This document shows positions 19,201-30,656 of a DNA stretch of 64,000 nucleotides, in pieces (the first letter of the stretch is position 1; each line of letters begins with the position of its first letter). Origin of the DNA: JAHJQQ01 sp963737555 (GTDB lineage: Bacteria; Pseudomonadota; Gammaproteobacteria; Thiohalobacterales; Thiohalobacteraceae); contig CAVTTB010000003.1 in assembly GCA_963737555.1 (NCBI GenBank), positions 1 through 64,000 of the forward strand. Reading direction: 5' to 3'. The position numbers were made by a program, and so were the translations under genes. The notes under the pieces are model-generated. The model did no database searches. It had not been told where the DNA came from and worked only from the letters and a program-made list of their open reading frames with translations.

Positions 19201-20524
19201 CGGTGCAGGAAGACGGGTTCGTACTCCAGCAGGCCCTTCGTAGACGGAGCCGAATTCCTCGACGTTGAGCGCGGCGTAGTTGACGCGGATGAGCTGGCCG
19301 TTGTCGGGATGCTGGTAGAGGCTGAGCGCGCGGAGAGCAGCCGAGCAAGCACGTCGTTGCCGAGCGTGCAGTCCGCCAGCGGGCCGATGGCCGGCGGGCT
19401 GAACAGATCGCCCGCCAGCGGGGCGACGCCGAGTTTGTGCGCCGGGGCCGTCGGCCTCGAACAGGCGGAAGGTGGCGAGCAGGGCGAGCCAGAGATCGTG
19501 GTGGCGGCGGTCGGCGAGGTGGCGCTTTTCGCGAGAGCGGCGCAGGCGTGCAGGCTGTAGTAGCTGCTCGTAGATCTCGCGTGTGCGCTGGCTGTGCCGC
19601 GGACGGGAAGACGAGGCCGCGCTCCTCGATGACCATCAGGAAGAGCAGGCGGTAGATGAGGCGCAGGAGGTGCTGGTAGTAAGTCTTCGGCGGACAGTCG
19701 GCCGGCTGGCGATCGGCTGCGCGCAGGGCGTCGTTGTGCCGGGTGCTGCAGGAAGCCGTTGGCGAAGTCGCGGATGGCTTGCTCGACGGCGCTGGCTCAG
19801 GCCATCGCGGATGCGGGCGCCGGAGTCGAGCGAGTCCTGGTGGTAGCGCTCGATCAGGCTCTCGGCGGCGGCGTCGTGGCTGACCGGCAGGCGGGTGGCG
19901 TGCAGCAGCCGGTAGAGGACGGCGAAGTCGGCGAAGAGGCCGTCGGTGAAGATGCGGTCGAGGTCGAACTCGAGGTAGGTGAGCTTGATGAGGCGGGAGC
20001 TGTCGCGCAGCAGGCGGAGCACGCGGCCGTTGGTGACGAGGCCGTAGAGTTCGTCGTGAGGTTGAGGTATTCCTGCACCAGGGCGTGCGCCGACATGCGC
20101 AGGCGCCGATTGGTGCGCTCCGGCTTGCGGTCCAGGCCGGCCGGTTCGCGGTAGCCGATGATGTGAACGGCGGTGTTGCCGCGGTTGGCGACGCGGTGGG
20201 AGATGGCGTAGAGTCTTGCCGTTGAGCTTCGACGCCCTTGGCCTGGTATTCGAGCTGGTAGCCGAGCAGGCCGAGCAGCGGCACGATCCACTGCTGGCGG
20301 GTTTCGGTGGTGGCCGGGCTGTCGGCTTGCAGCGGTTTCGAGCTTGCGCTGGAAGATGCGCCAGTAGTCCTGGGCGTCGGCCCAGGCACGGGCGATCTCG
20401 TCCTTGACCTTGGCGCCGCCGTCCAGGCCGAAGTCGGCCGGGCGCTGGCCGGCAGATCGTCGAGGCGGTCGAGGATGTCCGGCGAGAGGATCGCGCCTTC
20501 GATGCGGATGCTGGGGTAGTTCAT
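16228..20524 (-). CDS. PglX/DrmMI-like N6-adenine DNA methylase, frame broken
   Basis: About 1430 residues. The start MNYPSIRIEGAILSPDILDR is at 20524. Next come EYLNLTDELYG-like N-terminal regions, GSHYTPDELVQPLIKHSLDY (about 19130), motif I DIACGSGHILLAAARRIATE (about 19010-18955), the catalytic motif FDCILGNPPYLGG (about 18235-18200), and a long target-recognition half ending LDQEFEKLM. NPPY marks an adenine-N6 methylase. Size and layout fit Eco57I/PglX-type enzymes such as DISARM DrmMI and BREX PglX, which mark self DNA. The last 1.7 kb is nearly clean; about a dozen indels lie between 17.1 and 20.5 kb. No nuclease domain is evident. Confidence 0.75.
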
Positions 20525-20741
20525 CGCTTACGCCCTTCTCCTGGCGCGAAGCCAACCAAGCGTGGCCCTTTCTGGTGAGCGCGGTATGGCTGCTGGCGCT
20601 GGCGGGTGTGTCCGGGGTGAGCCACTCGAGCAAGCCTGTTGTCAAGTGGCTGGCAGCAGGACCTAGGCATTCCGGAAATGGTCCTCGTGCTTCAATCCCC
20701 AGAGCGTTCTGGACCATCAGTGGCGATTCCGTCTCGCTCAT
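20525..20741 (-). CDS. Possible small protein between AlbA_2 and methylase genes
   Basis: An open frame starts MSETESPLMVQNALGIEARG and continues with HLTTGLLEWLTPDTPA and LTRKGHAWLAS, then runs into the methylase start in another frame. With one indel near 20545 it would end in RKR and a TGA inside the methylase ATG region, giving about 72 residues. The LTRKGHAWL ending is reminiscent of small winged-helix proteins, but this is weak. It could equally be the displaced C-terminus of the AlbA_2 protein. Confidence 0.3.
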
Positions 20742-20762
20742 GGATCACATTCATCAAGCGTT

Positions 20763-22068
20763 CTACTGTCCCCGGTGCCGACCTCGTGACTTCCCCGGGA
20801 CTTCCCCGGTGAGGCGTTCCTCCACAAGCGTTTGCGCCGCCGGATGCACCGGCAAGCGGACCAGGAAATAGCTGTGGTCGTCATCGGAGTCGAACTCCGG
20901 TGGCGGCGAGCCGTTCTCCGCGCATGGCGCGGAGGATTTTCGGGATGCCGGTCGAGCGGCCCTCCGTGAGGTCCAGTTCCTTGAGGAATTCACCAATACG
21001 GCGGTTGCGATAGCGGCGGGTCAGGCACGACCAGCACGGAGCTGGTCCAGCCGTATGGAACGGTCCGGGACCGGGGAAGCTGAGAACAACCAGGTCCTCC
21101 GTGAGTGATGCGGATCTCGACCGGTTCGCGTGCGTCGTAGCCGCGGTGATAGACGGCGTTGACGACGGCTTCTTCGACTGCGGCATAGGGGAAATTGGCC
21201 ACACGGGTGGCTTCGGCCCGGTCGGGTGCTTGATGACCGTTTCGCTCAGGAAGTTGCGTTTGATGTAGTCCAGCGCCTCGCGGGTCATGCGCGGCAGCGG
21301 GCCGCTGAAAAGTTTTTTCCGAGAATCGGTTGCCGCCGGCACCGTCCGGGAACCAGACCACATCGATCTGTATGACGGGAAAGAAGCGATACGGCTCGGG
21401 ATGGAAGAACAGCAGGCCGACATTGAGCGGAAATGGCGCTTCCGCCGGGCCACCGACTACATGCATCTGGCGAGCGAGTTCGATAAGCGGCAGCGTGGCG
21501 GATTGAGGCGCGAGCGCACTGCCGATTTCCGCAGGAAATCCTGCATCAGTTCGCGGGACAGATCTTCCACCCTGCGCCTGCTGGTTTAAGCGGTCGTCGA
21601 ACGGCACCGTGGCGGCGAGGGACAGCAGCTCGGTTTCGTCCGGTCCCTTGGCGCGAACGGTGCTGGATCCCTTGCGGATGAAATAGGCGTATTCCTTGCT
21701 GTCCTTGCCCAGGGCGAGCTTGGCCTTGTACGGCCGGGTCTGCCCGCCAGGAACCCAAATCACGAGGATGGATCGCCCCTCGATCTCGTGGGGAACGACG
21801 ACGGGGTGGTAAGCCGGTTGAATGGCGCTGCGCCCGAGATTGAGCATTTCTTTCTGAATCGAATCGAACTTTCCGACGGTCGAGACCCGACAGGCGGCAG
21901 CACCGGCTGTCCGTCCTTCTCGCTTATACCAACAATGATGTAACCACCGCCGAGGTTGTGGAAATCGTTGGCAAAGGCGCAGAGGGTGTGCAGCGTTTCG
22001 AGCGGGTTCCAGCCTTCCTTGAACTCAAGACGCTCCCACTCCACGGCTTGGCCATGGATCAGCGTCAT
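20763..22068 (-). CDS. AlbA_2 (Schlafen-type) plus GHKL-like ATP-binding protein, frame broken
   Basis: About 430 residues from ATG 22068. The N-terminal AlbA_2 domain reads VEWERLEFKEGWN, then CAFANDFHNLGGGYIIVGIS. The middle has GRSILVIWVPGGQTRPYKA and EYAYFIRKGSSTVRA. A C-terminal ATP-binding-like part has AVEEAVVNAVYHRGYDAREP and GEFLKELDLTEGRSTGIPKI. This is the COG2865 layout, usually annotated as transcriptional regulator; AlbA_2 domains resemble the Schlafen core and can bind or cut nucleic acid. It starts inside the last 40 bases of the SNF2 gene in another frame, so it belongs to the same transcript. Indels lie near 21880, 21560, 21330, 21220, 21100 and 20930. Confidence 0.65.
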
Positions 22069-22104
22069 CGATGTTGATGGGTAGTGGCATGAGCGTAAAC
22101 TCAG

Positions 22105-24983
22105 TTACTCGGGCAGCAGAACGTAGACGCCGAGCAGGTCCATCGGCAGCACCGGGTAGACGACCTGGAAGCGCTTGCTCGTCCATCAGCGCGCTGAAGC
22201 GCTCGTGGGCCTCGACCAGCCGCTTCGATTGCTGTTCGGCGACGGCGGCGAACTCGGCTTCAAGCGCGTCCAGCAGACTCAGTTCGTTTTCCAGAAAGCT
22301 GGCGCGGGCCTGCGGGGAGAGGTCCGACGAGGCTCGCGCCGTCAGCCAGCAGTGCCTTGGCCTCGTGCGTGGTCGAGAAACTCCTTCTGTTGCGGCGTGC
22401 CACGCCAGCCCCAGAGCAGCATCTCCTCGGCCACGATCTGGTGGTCGCCCTTTCTGCTGCTCGATGACGTTGCGGCAGCGGAACAGCAGCAGCGTGGTCT
22501 TGATGGCGACCTGGCGCGTGCGGATGACGGCCGCCCGGGCGGCCCGCTTATCCACGCGGGCGAGCGTGTTGGCCATGACCAGCTGGCAGAGCTGCTCGAC
22601 GAAACGGTGGTTGCGGCCCAGGTAGTGATAGCCCTCCGGCGTCGGCGATTCGAAGCTGACCTTGACCGGATCGCCCGCCGGCAGCAGATCGCGCAGCTGG
22701 GGCGGCAGGTTGCCCATGACGATGCGGTAGCCCTTGGCGTCCTTCGTCACCTGCACACCAAGCAGGTTGTTGAGCGCCGCCAGTGACGAACTCCTCTACC
22801 GCCTTGGGATCGCCGATGGCTTCGTCCACCTCGCGCAGGTCGGCCTCGATCTCCTGGGCCTTGATGGCGTTCTGGGCAAAGATGCTGCGCGACGCCTTTT
22901 CGCGTTCGGCCGCCTCGTCCACCTTGCGGGTCACGTTGGCCTTGGCGTTGCGCGGCTTCGTCAAAGTCGCCGAAGTCGAAGTCGATCTGCGTGCTCTGTT
23001 GCGTTTCTTCTCGATCCGGCGGTCGGGATTGAGCAGCAGCGCCTGGGTGATGGTGTCGATGATGCTCTGCGAGTCCTCCGGGAACGGCACGTTGATGCCG
23101 GTGGCGCGTTTGATCTCGCGCACCTTGCGCAGGAGCACGTCGAGCACGATGCCGTCGATGGGGTTGTCGGCGCCGTAGAGCAGGCAGGCCTTCACCTCCG
23201 GCGCCACCTGGCCGAAGCGGTCGACCCGGCCCTCGCGCTGCTCCAGACGGTTGGGGTTCCAGGGCAGGTCGTAGTGCAGAACGCCGGTGAAGTGGTCCTG
23301 CAGGTTGATGCCTTCGCTGAGGCAGTCGGTGGCGATGAGAACGCGCAACGGTGACTTGCCCATTTCCTCGATGCGCTGCTTGCGCAGATCGTCGGGCAGT
23401 TCGCTGGTGATGACCTGCAGGTCGAGCTTGGGGAACTTCTTCTTGAGCAGCGGGGCGAGTTGCTCGCCGACGTAGTTGGCCGTCGCGATGTAGCGGCAGA
23501 AGACGACCGGGTTGAAGCCCTGTCGACAGCCAGTCCTCGAGAATCATCTCGGCGGAGGCGAGCTTCTGGTCGTCCTTGAGGTTGGCCAGCTTGGCGAGTT
23601 GGTCGGCGAAGCCGCGTAGCTGCTGACGCTGATAGCTGGTCCAGTCGTGTTCGCTCGACGACCTGCGTGGGCGTGTTGTCGCCCTCGAAGCCGAACTCGG
23701 TATCGCGAACCGGATTCTCTCAGCTTCTGGGGCTTCAGCAAGTGAGCTCACTGGCTTCATCCCCAGCATCCGTGGCAAGTCCAGACAGCCGGGTATTGAG
23801 CATCTCGACGCCGGCGGCGGGGCTCGACATGACGCCGCGCAAGAAGCGCCAGCGCGGTCCAGTACTGAACCGCTGCTGCCCTGCTCGCGGCAGGATCGGG
23901 CGCAATCAGCTTGCGGGCAAAGTCGAGGATCTGCTCGAAGAAATGCGCCATAGCCCGGGGACAGGTCGTAGGGCCACTCGAACGCCTCTCGCTTCGGGGA
24001 AGGGCGTGTCCTCGCCCATCCATTTCTCGACGTCGGCGCGCTTGCGCTGAACGAAGTACCGGGCCAGTTCGCGGCGCTGGGCTTGTGTGGAATTCGGGAG
24101 GTCGAGCGGCTTCGAACTCTGGCTTGAGCAGACCGAGCAGCGAGTGAAACTCTTCCGGCTTGCCGCTGTGCGGAGTGGCTGTGAGCAGGACGAGTTGCTG
24201 GTTCCGGGTTTCCGGGCGATGCGGCTGACCAGATGGTAACGCTGCTGCTGGCTGGCGGATGCGCCAGCCGGCCGGGCGCAGGTGTGGGCCTCGTCGACGA
24301 TCACCAGTTCCGGGCACTGCTCGATGAAGACATCGCGCCGCGTATCGGACTTGATGAAGTCGATGCTGATGACCTGGTAGGGGTAGTAGTCGTAGACGCT
24401 GGTGTCGCCCTGGATCTGCCGGTCGAGCCGCGCCTGGGTATTGGAGCGGATGATGACCGCTTCCAGGTCGAGCTTGTCGCGGATTTCCGCCTGCCACTGC
24501 TCGCACAGGTGCGGCAGGCAGACGACGGCGAAGCGCTTGATCTTGCGCCGCTCCAAGAGCTCCCTGACGATCAGCAGCGCCTCGACGGTCTTGCCGACAC
24601 CCACGTCGTCGGCAATCAGCAGGCGCACCGACTCCTGTCGCAGCGCCATGATGAGCGGCACCATCTGGTAGGAGCGCGGGCGGAACGAGAGCTTGGCCAG
24701 GGAGCGGAACGGACCTGCGCCGTTGCGGAAGGCCAGACGCGCGGAGTCGTAGAGCAGTCGGGCCGTGCTAATGTCGCCCAAGATCGTCCTTCGTCGGATT
24801 GGGGAACGTGGCATCAACCGGCTGGTCGGACTCGACGCCGAGCGGCAGGTAGATGCCGGCGATCTCGTCATCCGATCCGCCAAGCGGCTTGACGACCAGA
24901 AGGTCGGGATCGTCCGAGGGAGCACGATCCAGTCGCGCCCGCGCAGGGAGACGAGTTTGCCGGGTTGTAAGTGAAGTCGTCAT
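22105..24983 (-). CDS. drmD: DrmD-like SNF2 helicase, frame broken
   Basis: About 960 residues. After small corrections in C-runs the N-terminus reads PGKLVSLRGRDWIVLP, DDPDLLVVKPLGG and IAGIYLPL, a pattern I associate with DISARM DrmD. The ATPase follows: SYQMVPLIMALRQESVRLLI, DDVGVGKTVEA (Walker A), ELVIVDEAHT (DEAH box), LLTATPHSGKPEEFHSLLGL, ATDCLSEGINLQDHF, and QREGRVDRFGQ (motif VI). The end VYPVLPMDLLGVYVLLPE stops with TAA at 22105-22107. SNF2 proteins of this group translocate on double-stranded DNA. The ATG overlaps the TGA of the giant helicase. Indels are frequent (about every 150-300 bases). Confidence 0.75.
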
Positions 24984-27900
24984 CGCACCTTCCTGAAGAT
25001 GTCGGCCGCGCCGCCACCTTCTCGGCGAGGTTGTCCTTGTAGTAGTAGACCCAGACCTCGTCGCCCCGGGCGATGATGGCCTGGCGCTTTGCCTCGATCA
25101 TCGGCCTGCACGGCGGGTTCGTCGTGCGGCGTGCCGTCGCAGAAGACCCAGATGCGTGGCTCGTAGTAGAAGTCCGGCTGGACGTAGAGGCCATCGACGC
25201 GCTTCTGGGCGGCGTCGGGCAGGCGCAGGCCGTTCTGATAGAGATAGTCGATGAACTTGCGCTCGGTCGAGGAGTTGGGATCGATGCCTCCGCAGCATGG
25301 CCTGGTAGTGCTCGTCGTAGTTCTTGAAGCTCGGATTGGTCTGAATCTCGATGCTGCAGATCAGCAGCTTTTCCAGGGCGTCCTGGATCAGGTGGCGGTC
25401 GATGATCTTGTGGTCGCGCTGGTTGTAGTAGCTCAGCAGGTCGTCGTAGGACGCCGGCCCTTTGTACTCCGGATCGTCGAAGCGGCAGAGCGCGATTGCC
25501 TGCTCGACCACTTTGTGGAAGACCGTTCACGTCCTCGACAAACTGGGACAGGATACCGAGGCTGCCTTCGGCCGCCTCGTAGAGCAGGATGTTGGGCGCA
25601 TCGGGATCGCCAACGGTCACGACACCGATCTCGTTGGGTTCGACCTGGAAGACACTCTCGATGGCGCGCTTCAGCGCGTGCTGCAGCGTGATCACGCCTT
25701 CGGGCTCAAGCCCGAGCGGCTGAATCGGCTCGATGTAGAGCGCATCGGCCAGATTCGAGGTCCAGAGCTTCACGAGCCGGAATTCCTCTTTCAGATTGCT
25801 ATCCGGCTCCGGCATCGAGCTACGCCAGTCGCCGGAAACCAGGCCGATCGGGAAACCCTCCGATTTCTGGGAACGCCACTTGGTAGTTGACATGCACCAG
25901 GCGCGCGGCAGGGATGTAGCGGAGATTGAGCAAGGCATTTTCGCTCGACCGAGCCACCGCCTTGCGGACGCGGTCGAGATGACCGCCATCGACTGAGAAG
26001 TAGGTCTTGATCTCGAAGCCGCGCGAGACGCGCTCTTCCTCTTCGCAGGAGATGCGGTCAACCTCTTCGGCCCGGGATTCGGCCATTTCCATCAGGTCGT
26101 GGAGATGTTCCTTGTTGGCGTTGTCCGCCAGGTTGAGGCCGGAGAATGGGCAGATCTCCAGGTCCTTCTGGTCCCCGGTCAGGAAGTAACCCGCCTTCGT
26201 GCTGATCTTCGCCTCGGTCAGCGCCGACTCGGCATCCTGCACCACCAGCTGGCAGACCCGATACTTGCGGCCGTTGTGGTAGATGATGTTGAGCGGACCG
26301 AACTCGCGCAGGGCAATGGAACGCGGCCGCGAGATGAACTCGCCCGATGAATCGCTCGTCGGCAGGAAGACCCGCAGCGGCAGCCGGGTGAAGTTGTAGC
26401 CCGGCAGGAAACCTTCCGAGGCGAGGTAGCGGTAGGGATAGAACTCGGACAGTTCGACGACCTTCCGGCGAGGTCGTTGCGCAGCAGGTCCAGTTGTCGC
26501 GTGGCCTGATCCTGGTTGCGCTTGTGCTTCCGGTACTCGTCGCTGCCCAGACTGAGCGTGCCGCTTTCGATCTTCTGTGTGGCCCGGGTCAGAATCGATC
26601 CGCGCGGAACGATAGAGCCGCCGCCAGCGGTCCAGCGCACTATCCAGATGTTCGGCGAGCTTTGACAGGTTTTGCTCGATCCATTGGTCGGAGTACCACG
26701 TCGCCGCATTGATTCTGGAGATCACCCTCGAAATCCTTGATGACCCGCTTGAACGTCGCCTTCAGGTCATCGAATTGTGCGGGTGAGAATTTCGAGACCA
26801 GCGATCGCACTTCGGACGCGAGCGGCATCTTGTCATTGTCATCCACGACAAGGCGCATGATCGACGGCTTGGCTCCGCCCAGATCGTCCAGGCCGGGCAA
26901 GCCGATCTCCGAGATCACGAGCGCATTGAGGTGTGATGCGAGCAGTTCGCGGTTGCAGAGATCGAGCCGCGGCGCCATGACCGCGCCTGCGACCAGCGCC
27001 TCTTGCTCCTTGAAGTAGTGACGGTCGTGCGGCGAGTAGCTGGAGCAGTAGGTGAACACCAACGCGGCCTGCCCGCTTCGCCCGGCACGCCCGGAGCGCT
27101 GCGCATAGTTCGCCGGATTGGGCGGCGCGTTGCGCATGTGAACGACACTCAGACCGCCGATGTCGATGCCCAGCTCCATCGTCGGCGAGCAGAACAGAGC
27201 GAGCTGATTTCGCCCTCGCGGAACAGCTCTTCGCGTTCGATGCGCGTATCCGTCCCAAGCTGACCGGTGTGATCTTCGCCGCGCAGCCGCTTCATCTTGG
27301 CGAAGTCACGCCGATAGAGGGTTCTGGAAGAACTCGTTAGGTCTCGGCGATCTGGTTCTTTGTAGGAGCGCTGCTTGATGACATCGGCTTTGACTGTCTT
27401 TCCATCGCCAAGTTTCCAGATGATCTTCTCCAGCCGCAGGCGATAGATCGGGACCTCTTCGTTCTTCTCGTTCGTGGCGATCTGCGATTTCAGGTAGTCC
27501 GCCTGCTCCAGCATCGCCATCAACCTGGAGGATGAAGTCGCGATAGCTGTCCTTCTTGAGGTCAATGTCGATGCCGCGCTGGCGGACGTAGAGCTTGATG
27601 AATTTTCCGAGCGCGCTGGCTGGTCCCATGCTCTTGGAGGAGAGCTTCGCGGTCTTGTTCAGCGGGTCGTAGCGAATGAAAAAGGGCTCGCGCAGCTCTT
27701 CGTTACGATCCAGCGTCCATGGCGAGCGCAGCATCTCGCGGAACTGCTTTTCGTTCTCCTTGATCTTGGACTGCGTCAGGTAGTTTTCGCTGTGGATCGC
27801 GTATTCAAGCCGGAAGAAATCGAGAATGGTACCGATAAACTCATTTCGGTCCGCATGATTCAAACCGCCCAGAAGTGGAGTACCGCTCCAGAATGCATCT

Positions 27901-30114
27901 GCCGCCGCAATCTCGTCAGATCTGCATACTCGACGGTCAGTAAGGCGCATTGCTCAAGATTGGGCAGGACGATCCGCCAACTGCGCCGCAAATCTGCGAT
28001 CGCACGATAAACGAGGTAGTCCTGAAAACACTGTTCGTAGTTTCGCCGTACCGGAGCAAGCGCCGGCTCCTCGTTGCTTGTTGGCGAAGTCGAGGAAGGG
28101 CAACCCAAGCGCCTTAAAGACCGCCTCACCGATGGTCGCATAGGTCAGTGAGCTAGCCGGCGCCAGTTCGAGCGCCTTACGGATGCCAGCGCGCAGCCGA
28201 ACGACCTGAACGAAGTCGTTGAAGTGCCCGGCCTGCAGCGCGGCATCCTGGCGATTGTCGGTGAAGCTGAGGAGCTTCTGGTCTTCCTGCCTGAAACCGG
28301 CATCATCGAGCTGATTAAGAATCGAGAACGCGGTGATCGTCGTTGAGGTGCTGCGACCTTCGCTGCCCAGCTTGGTGAGCTTCGTCCCTTCGTTGGTCTT
28401 GGTGTCAAAAAATACCCCGCCGGTCGGGTCGAACAGCAACGGGGCTTTCATGAACCAGCCCCACCACTTCATGCGGCGTCGCTCTCCGAGCAGTTGCCAA
28501 GTTCGTCGAAGTAGAGCTTGATCGGAAAGGATGCCTTCTTCTTGCTCTCTGGCACGAGACCGGACTTGGTCATGCGGAACCAGGATTCCGGAAGAAGTTC
28601 GCCGTCCTCCAACGGATCCCAGATATCGTCACCAATGATCAGATAGCCGTCGGTCGCCTCTGCTTCATCTTCGGAACTGTCCCGAAACTCACGCGGCTCC
28701 AGACGGTTATCGATCCGAGATACGCAGATGAAAGCGTGCCCGCTGGCGCGGCTGAACACATTCGGAAAGATCGGCTTCTTGTCTTCTTCATCTTGCTTGT
28801 AGACGCCCGGCTCCAGGGTGATAAAGCGATTTTCGTCCTGATCCAGCGTCGTGTAGACCGAACCGGTCTGTGAAATGAATTGGTGCAGCTTGAACGGCAG
28901 CAGAGTGTAGCGCTGACCTGCGTCTTGCAGCCGCTTGATTCGCTGCACTGATCCACTGAAGCAACTGCTCAAGGAAATGGCGGCAGTCATCTTCAGATGC
29001 ACCACTCTCATCGGATAGAGAAACAACAATCTCCGTTATTCGCCGAGGTCTACCGCGAATAAGGATGTCCTCGCGCACTTCAAGTGCGACTTTATTTTCA
29101 AGCCAGATGGCGACTGGGTGCGTCTTCAGTACCTCAATGCTGTTATTGGGATTTATTCCCGCCCCAATTGCAGAAGCCAACTCCGCCCCTGATGGCATCG
29201 CACCTGAGAATACGAGTGAGCGGTCAAGCGTTTCGTTGACCACCTGCTCAGAGGTAAATGGTTTGCCAAATAGTTTGGTAGCGACTTTCGCAACTTCAGC
29301 ACGTTGCTCAGCAACGCCCGCCACCGGAAACCATCGTGGCGGACGTTCCAATGCAGATAACTGACTGCAAGCAGCGGGCACGGATGCGACGTATGAGCAG
29401 AGCGACGTCTGCGCCCTGACGACCACGGTAGGTGTGCAGCTCGTCGAAGACAAGAAATCGCAAATTCTCGTAGATGCCGTCGCGAATCGAACGCTCTCGA
29501 ACTCGGGTCAGTAGCAACTCCAGCATCATGTAGTTGGTGAGCAGAATCTGGGGTGGTGTCTCGCGCATCTTTGCGCGGGCTTCTTCCTTTTCCTGCCCGG
29601 TGTATTGGCCGAACGAGATCGGGAAATCCTTTACCTGTGGCCTTCTCGTAGTTCTCCTTGTAGCGCGTGAATTCCTCGTACTGGGAGTTGATCAGGGCAT
29701 TCATCGGATAGACCACGACAGCAGTCACACCCTCGCATTCGGATGGGACAGCAGATGGTGAAAGATTGAACCGATATAGGTAAGCGACTTTCCCGATCCG
29801 GTGCCCGACGTGACAACAAAGTCTTTCCCACTTGTTCCCAACTGAATCGCTTCAACCTGATGGCGATAGAGCTTGTCGCCTTTGAAAATGTCACGGATAT
29901 CAGAATGCAGGATCCCTTTCGCAACGAGGTCATCGAGAGCACCGAACATCTCAAATGATGGGTTGAACTGAAGAAGCGGCTCTGGCCACAACTTTCCCAT
30001 ATTTAATTCACCCTCAACCTTTTCTCGTATCTCCGGATCATCGATCTTAAGAAAGCTGCGGATGTAGGTCGCATAGTCAGAGACAATGCGGGAGTGCGTT
30101 TCAAAGACGTTCAT
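24980..30114 (-). CDS. Giant DEAD/DEAH helicase with DUF1998 region, frame broken
   Basis: About 1710 residues from MNVFETHSRIVSDYATYIRS to IFRKVR. Visible in order: TSGTGSGKSLTY (Walker A), VYPMNALINSQYEEF, LLTNYMMLELLLTR, VFDELHTYRG (DELH box), ICIGTSATM, LLSFTDNRQDAALQAGHFND, GIDIGGLSVVHMRNAPPNPA, QRSGRAGRSGQ (motif VI), then a long C-terminal part (EFYPYRYLASEGFLPGYNF, CPFSGLNL, LQHALKRAIESVF) that fits a DUF1998/MZB module. This COG1205-type layout is seen in MrfA and in Druantia DruE; in DISARM the two halves are separate proteins, DrmA and DrmB. It is the first gene of the defence run, with TGA overlapping the DrmD-like ATG. Roughly 15 indels. Confidence 0.75.
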
Positions 30115-30656
30115 TGCGGATGCACCATTTTCATGACTTATTCACTGACCTATCGACATAACAGCAATACGACCAGTGGCTGTAGCAGCAATGGCTTTAA
30201 CAATCAGGCGTGCGGACCAGTCTTGAGTCAAGCAGCCACCGTTTCTCAGGGCAGGTAACCCACCCACCGGATTCCGAGCATGATGTGCCGATCTGATTGA
30301 CGCGGATGCTGAATCAACGTCTTCCCCCTGAGTCTTTCGTGACTCTATGATATTTATCGCGGAATCCTAACATACAAGGGTCCGGACTGGGGACAAGGAG
30401 GGATTGGGGTGGGTGGGGTGGGCACCGACATGTTACTGCGGCCATCCAGTTCCTGGACAATTTGAGTCGCTCATGCCCATTTCTGCGGGCCATAATTCTC
30501 GTATGCGCGACGTAGCGCGCCGACCCGCTTACCACACCAAGTTACATGAATCAACGTGGAAAATGGGCATCTTCTGGCCCCTTTCCCGCCGTTTTTCGCG
30601 CCCCCCAGACGGTTAGCATCGGCAACCAGTATATAAAGCACTGGGGAGCACAAACC
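30115..30656. other. Non-coding interval between defence locus and ICE control module
   Basis: It separates the minus-strand defence genes from the plus-strand regulatory genes and must hold promoters for both. No gene is supported. It contains the G-quadruplex motif listed separately and a small hairpin, GAGTC-TTTCGT-GACTC, near 30331. The last 100 bases are AT-poor and lead to the ribosome site of the next gene. Confidence 0.5.
30400..30422 (+). promoter_or_regulatory. Strong G-quadruplex motif
   Basis: Five G-runs in 23 bases: GGG ATT GGGG T GGG T GGGG T GGG. The last four runs are joined by single-T loops, the most stable parallel G-quadruplex type. The motif resembles the pilE-upstream quadruplex of Neisseria gonorrhoeae that triggers recombination. 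It is on the plus strand, about 286 bases upstream of the giant helicase start and 235 bases upstream of the next plus-strand gene. Confidence 0.7.

Noticed and set aside
22734..24892. Long plus-strand open frames of about 200 codons opposite the SNF2 helicase gene
   Set aside because: They are antisense to strongly conserved helicase motifs and have no domain features; GC-rich codon bias leaves the opposite strand open.
12294..30114. BREX or type I restriction system
   Set aside because: The methylase is PglX-like, but no PglZ, BrxA/B/C, HsdS or HsdR features were seen; SNF2 DrmD-like and DUF1998 helicases point to DISARM or Druantia relatives.
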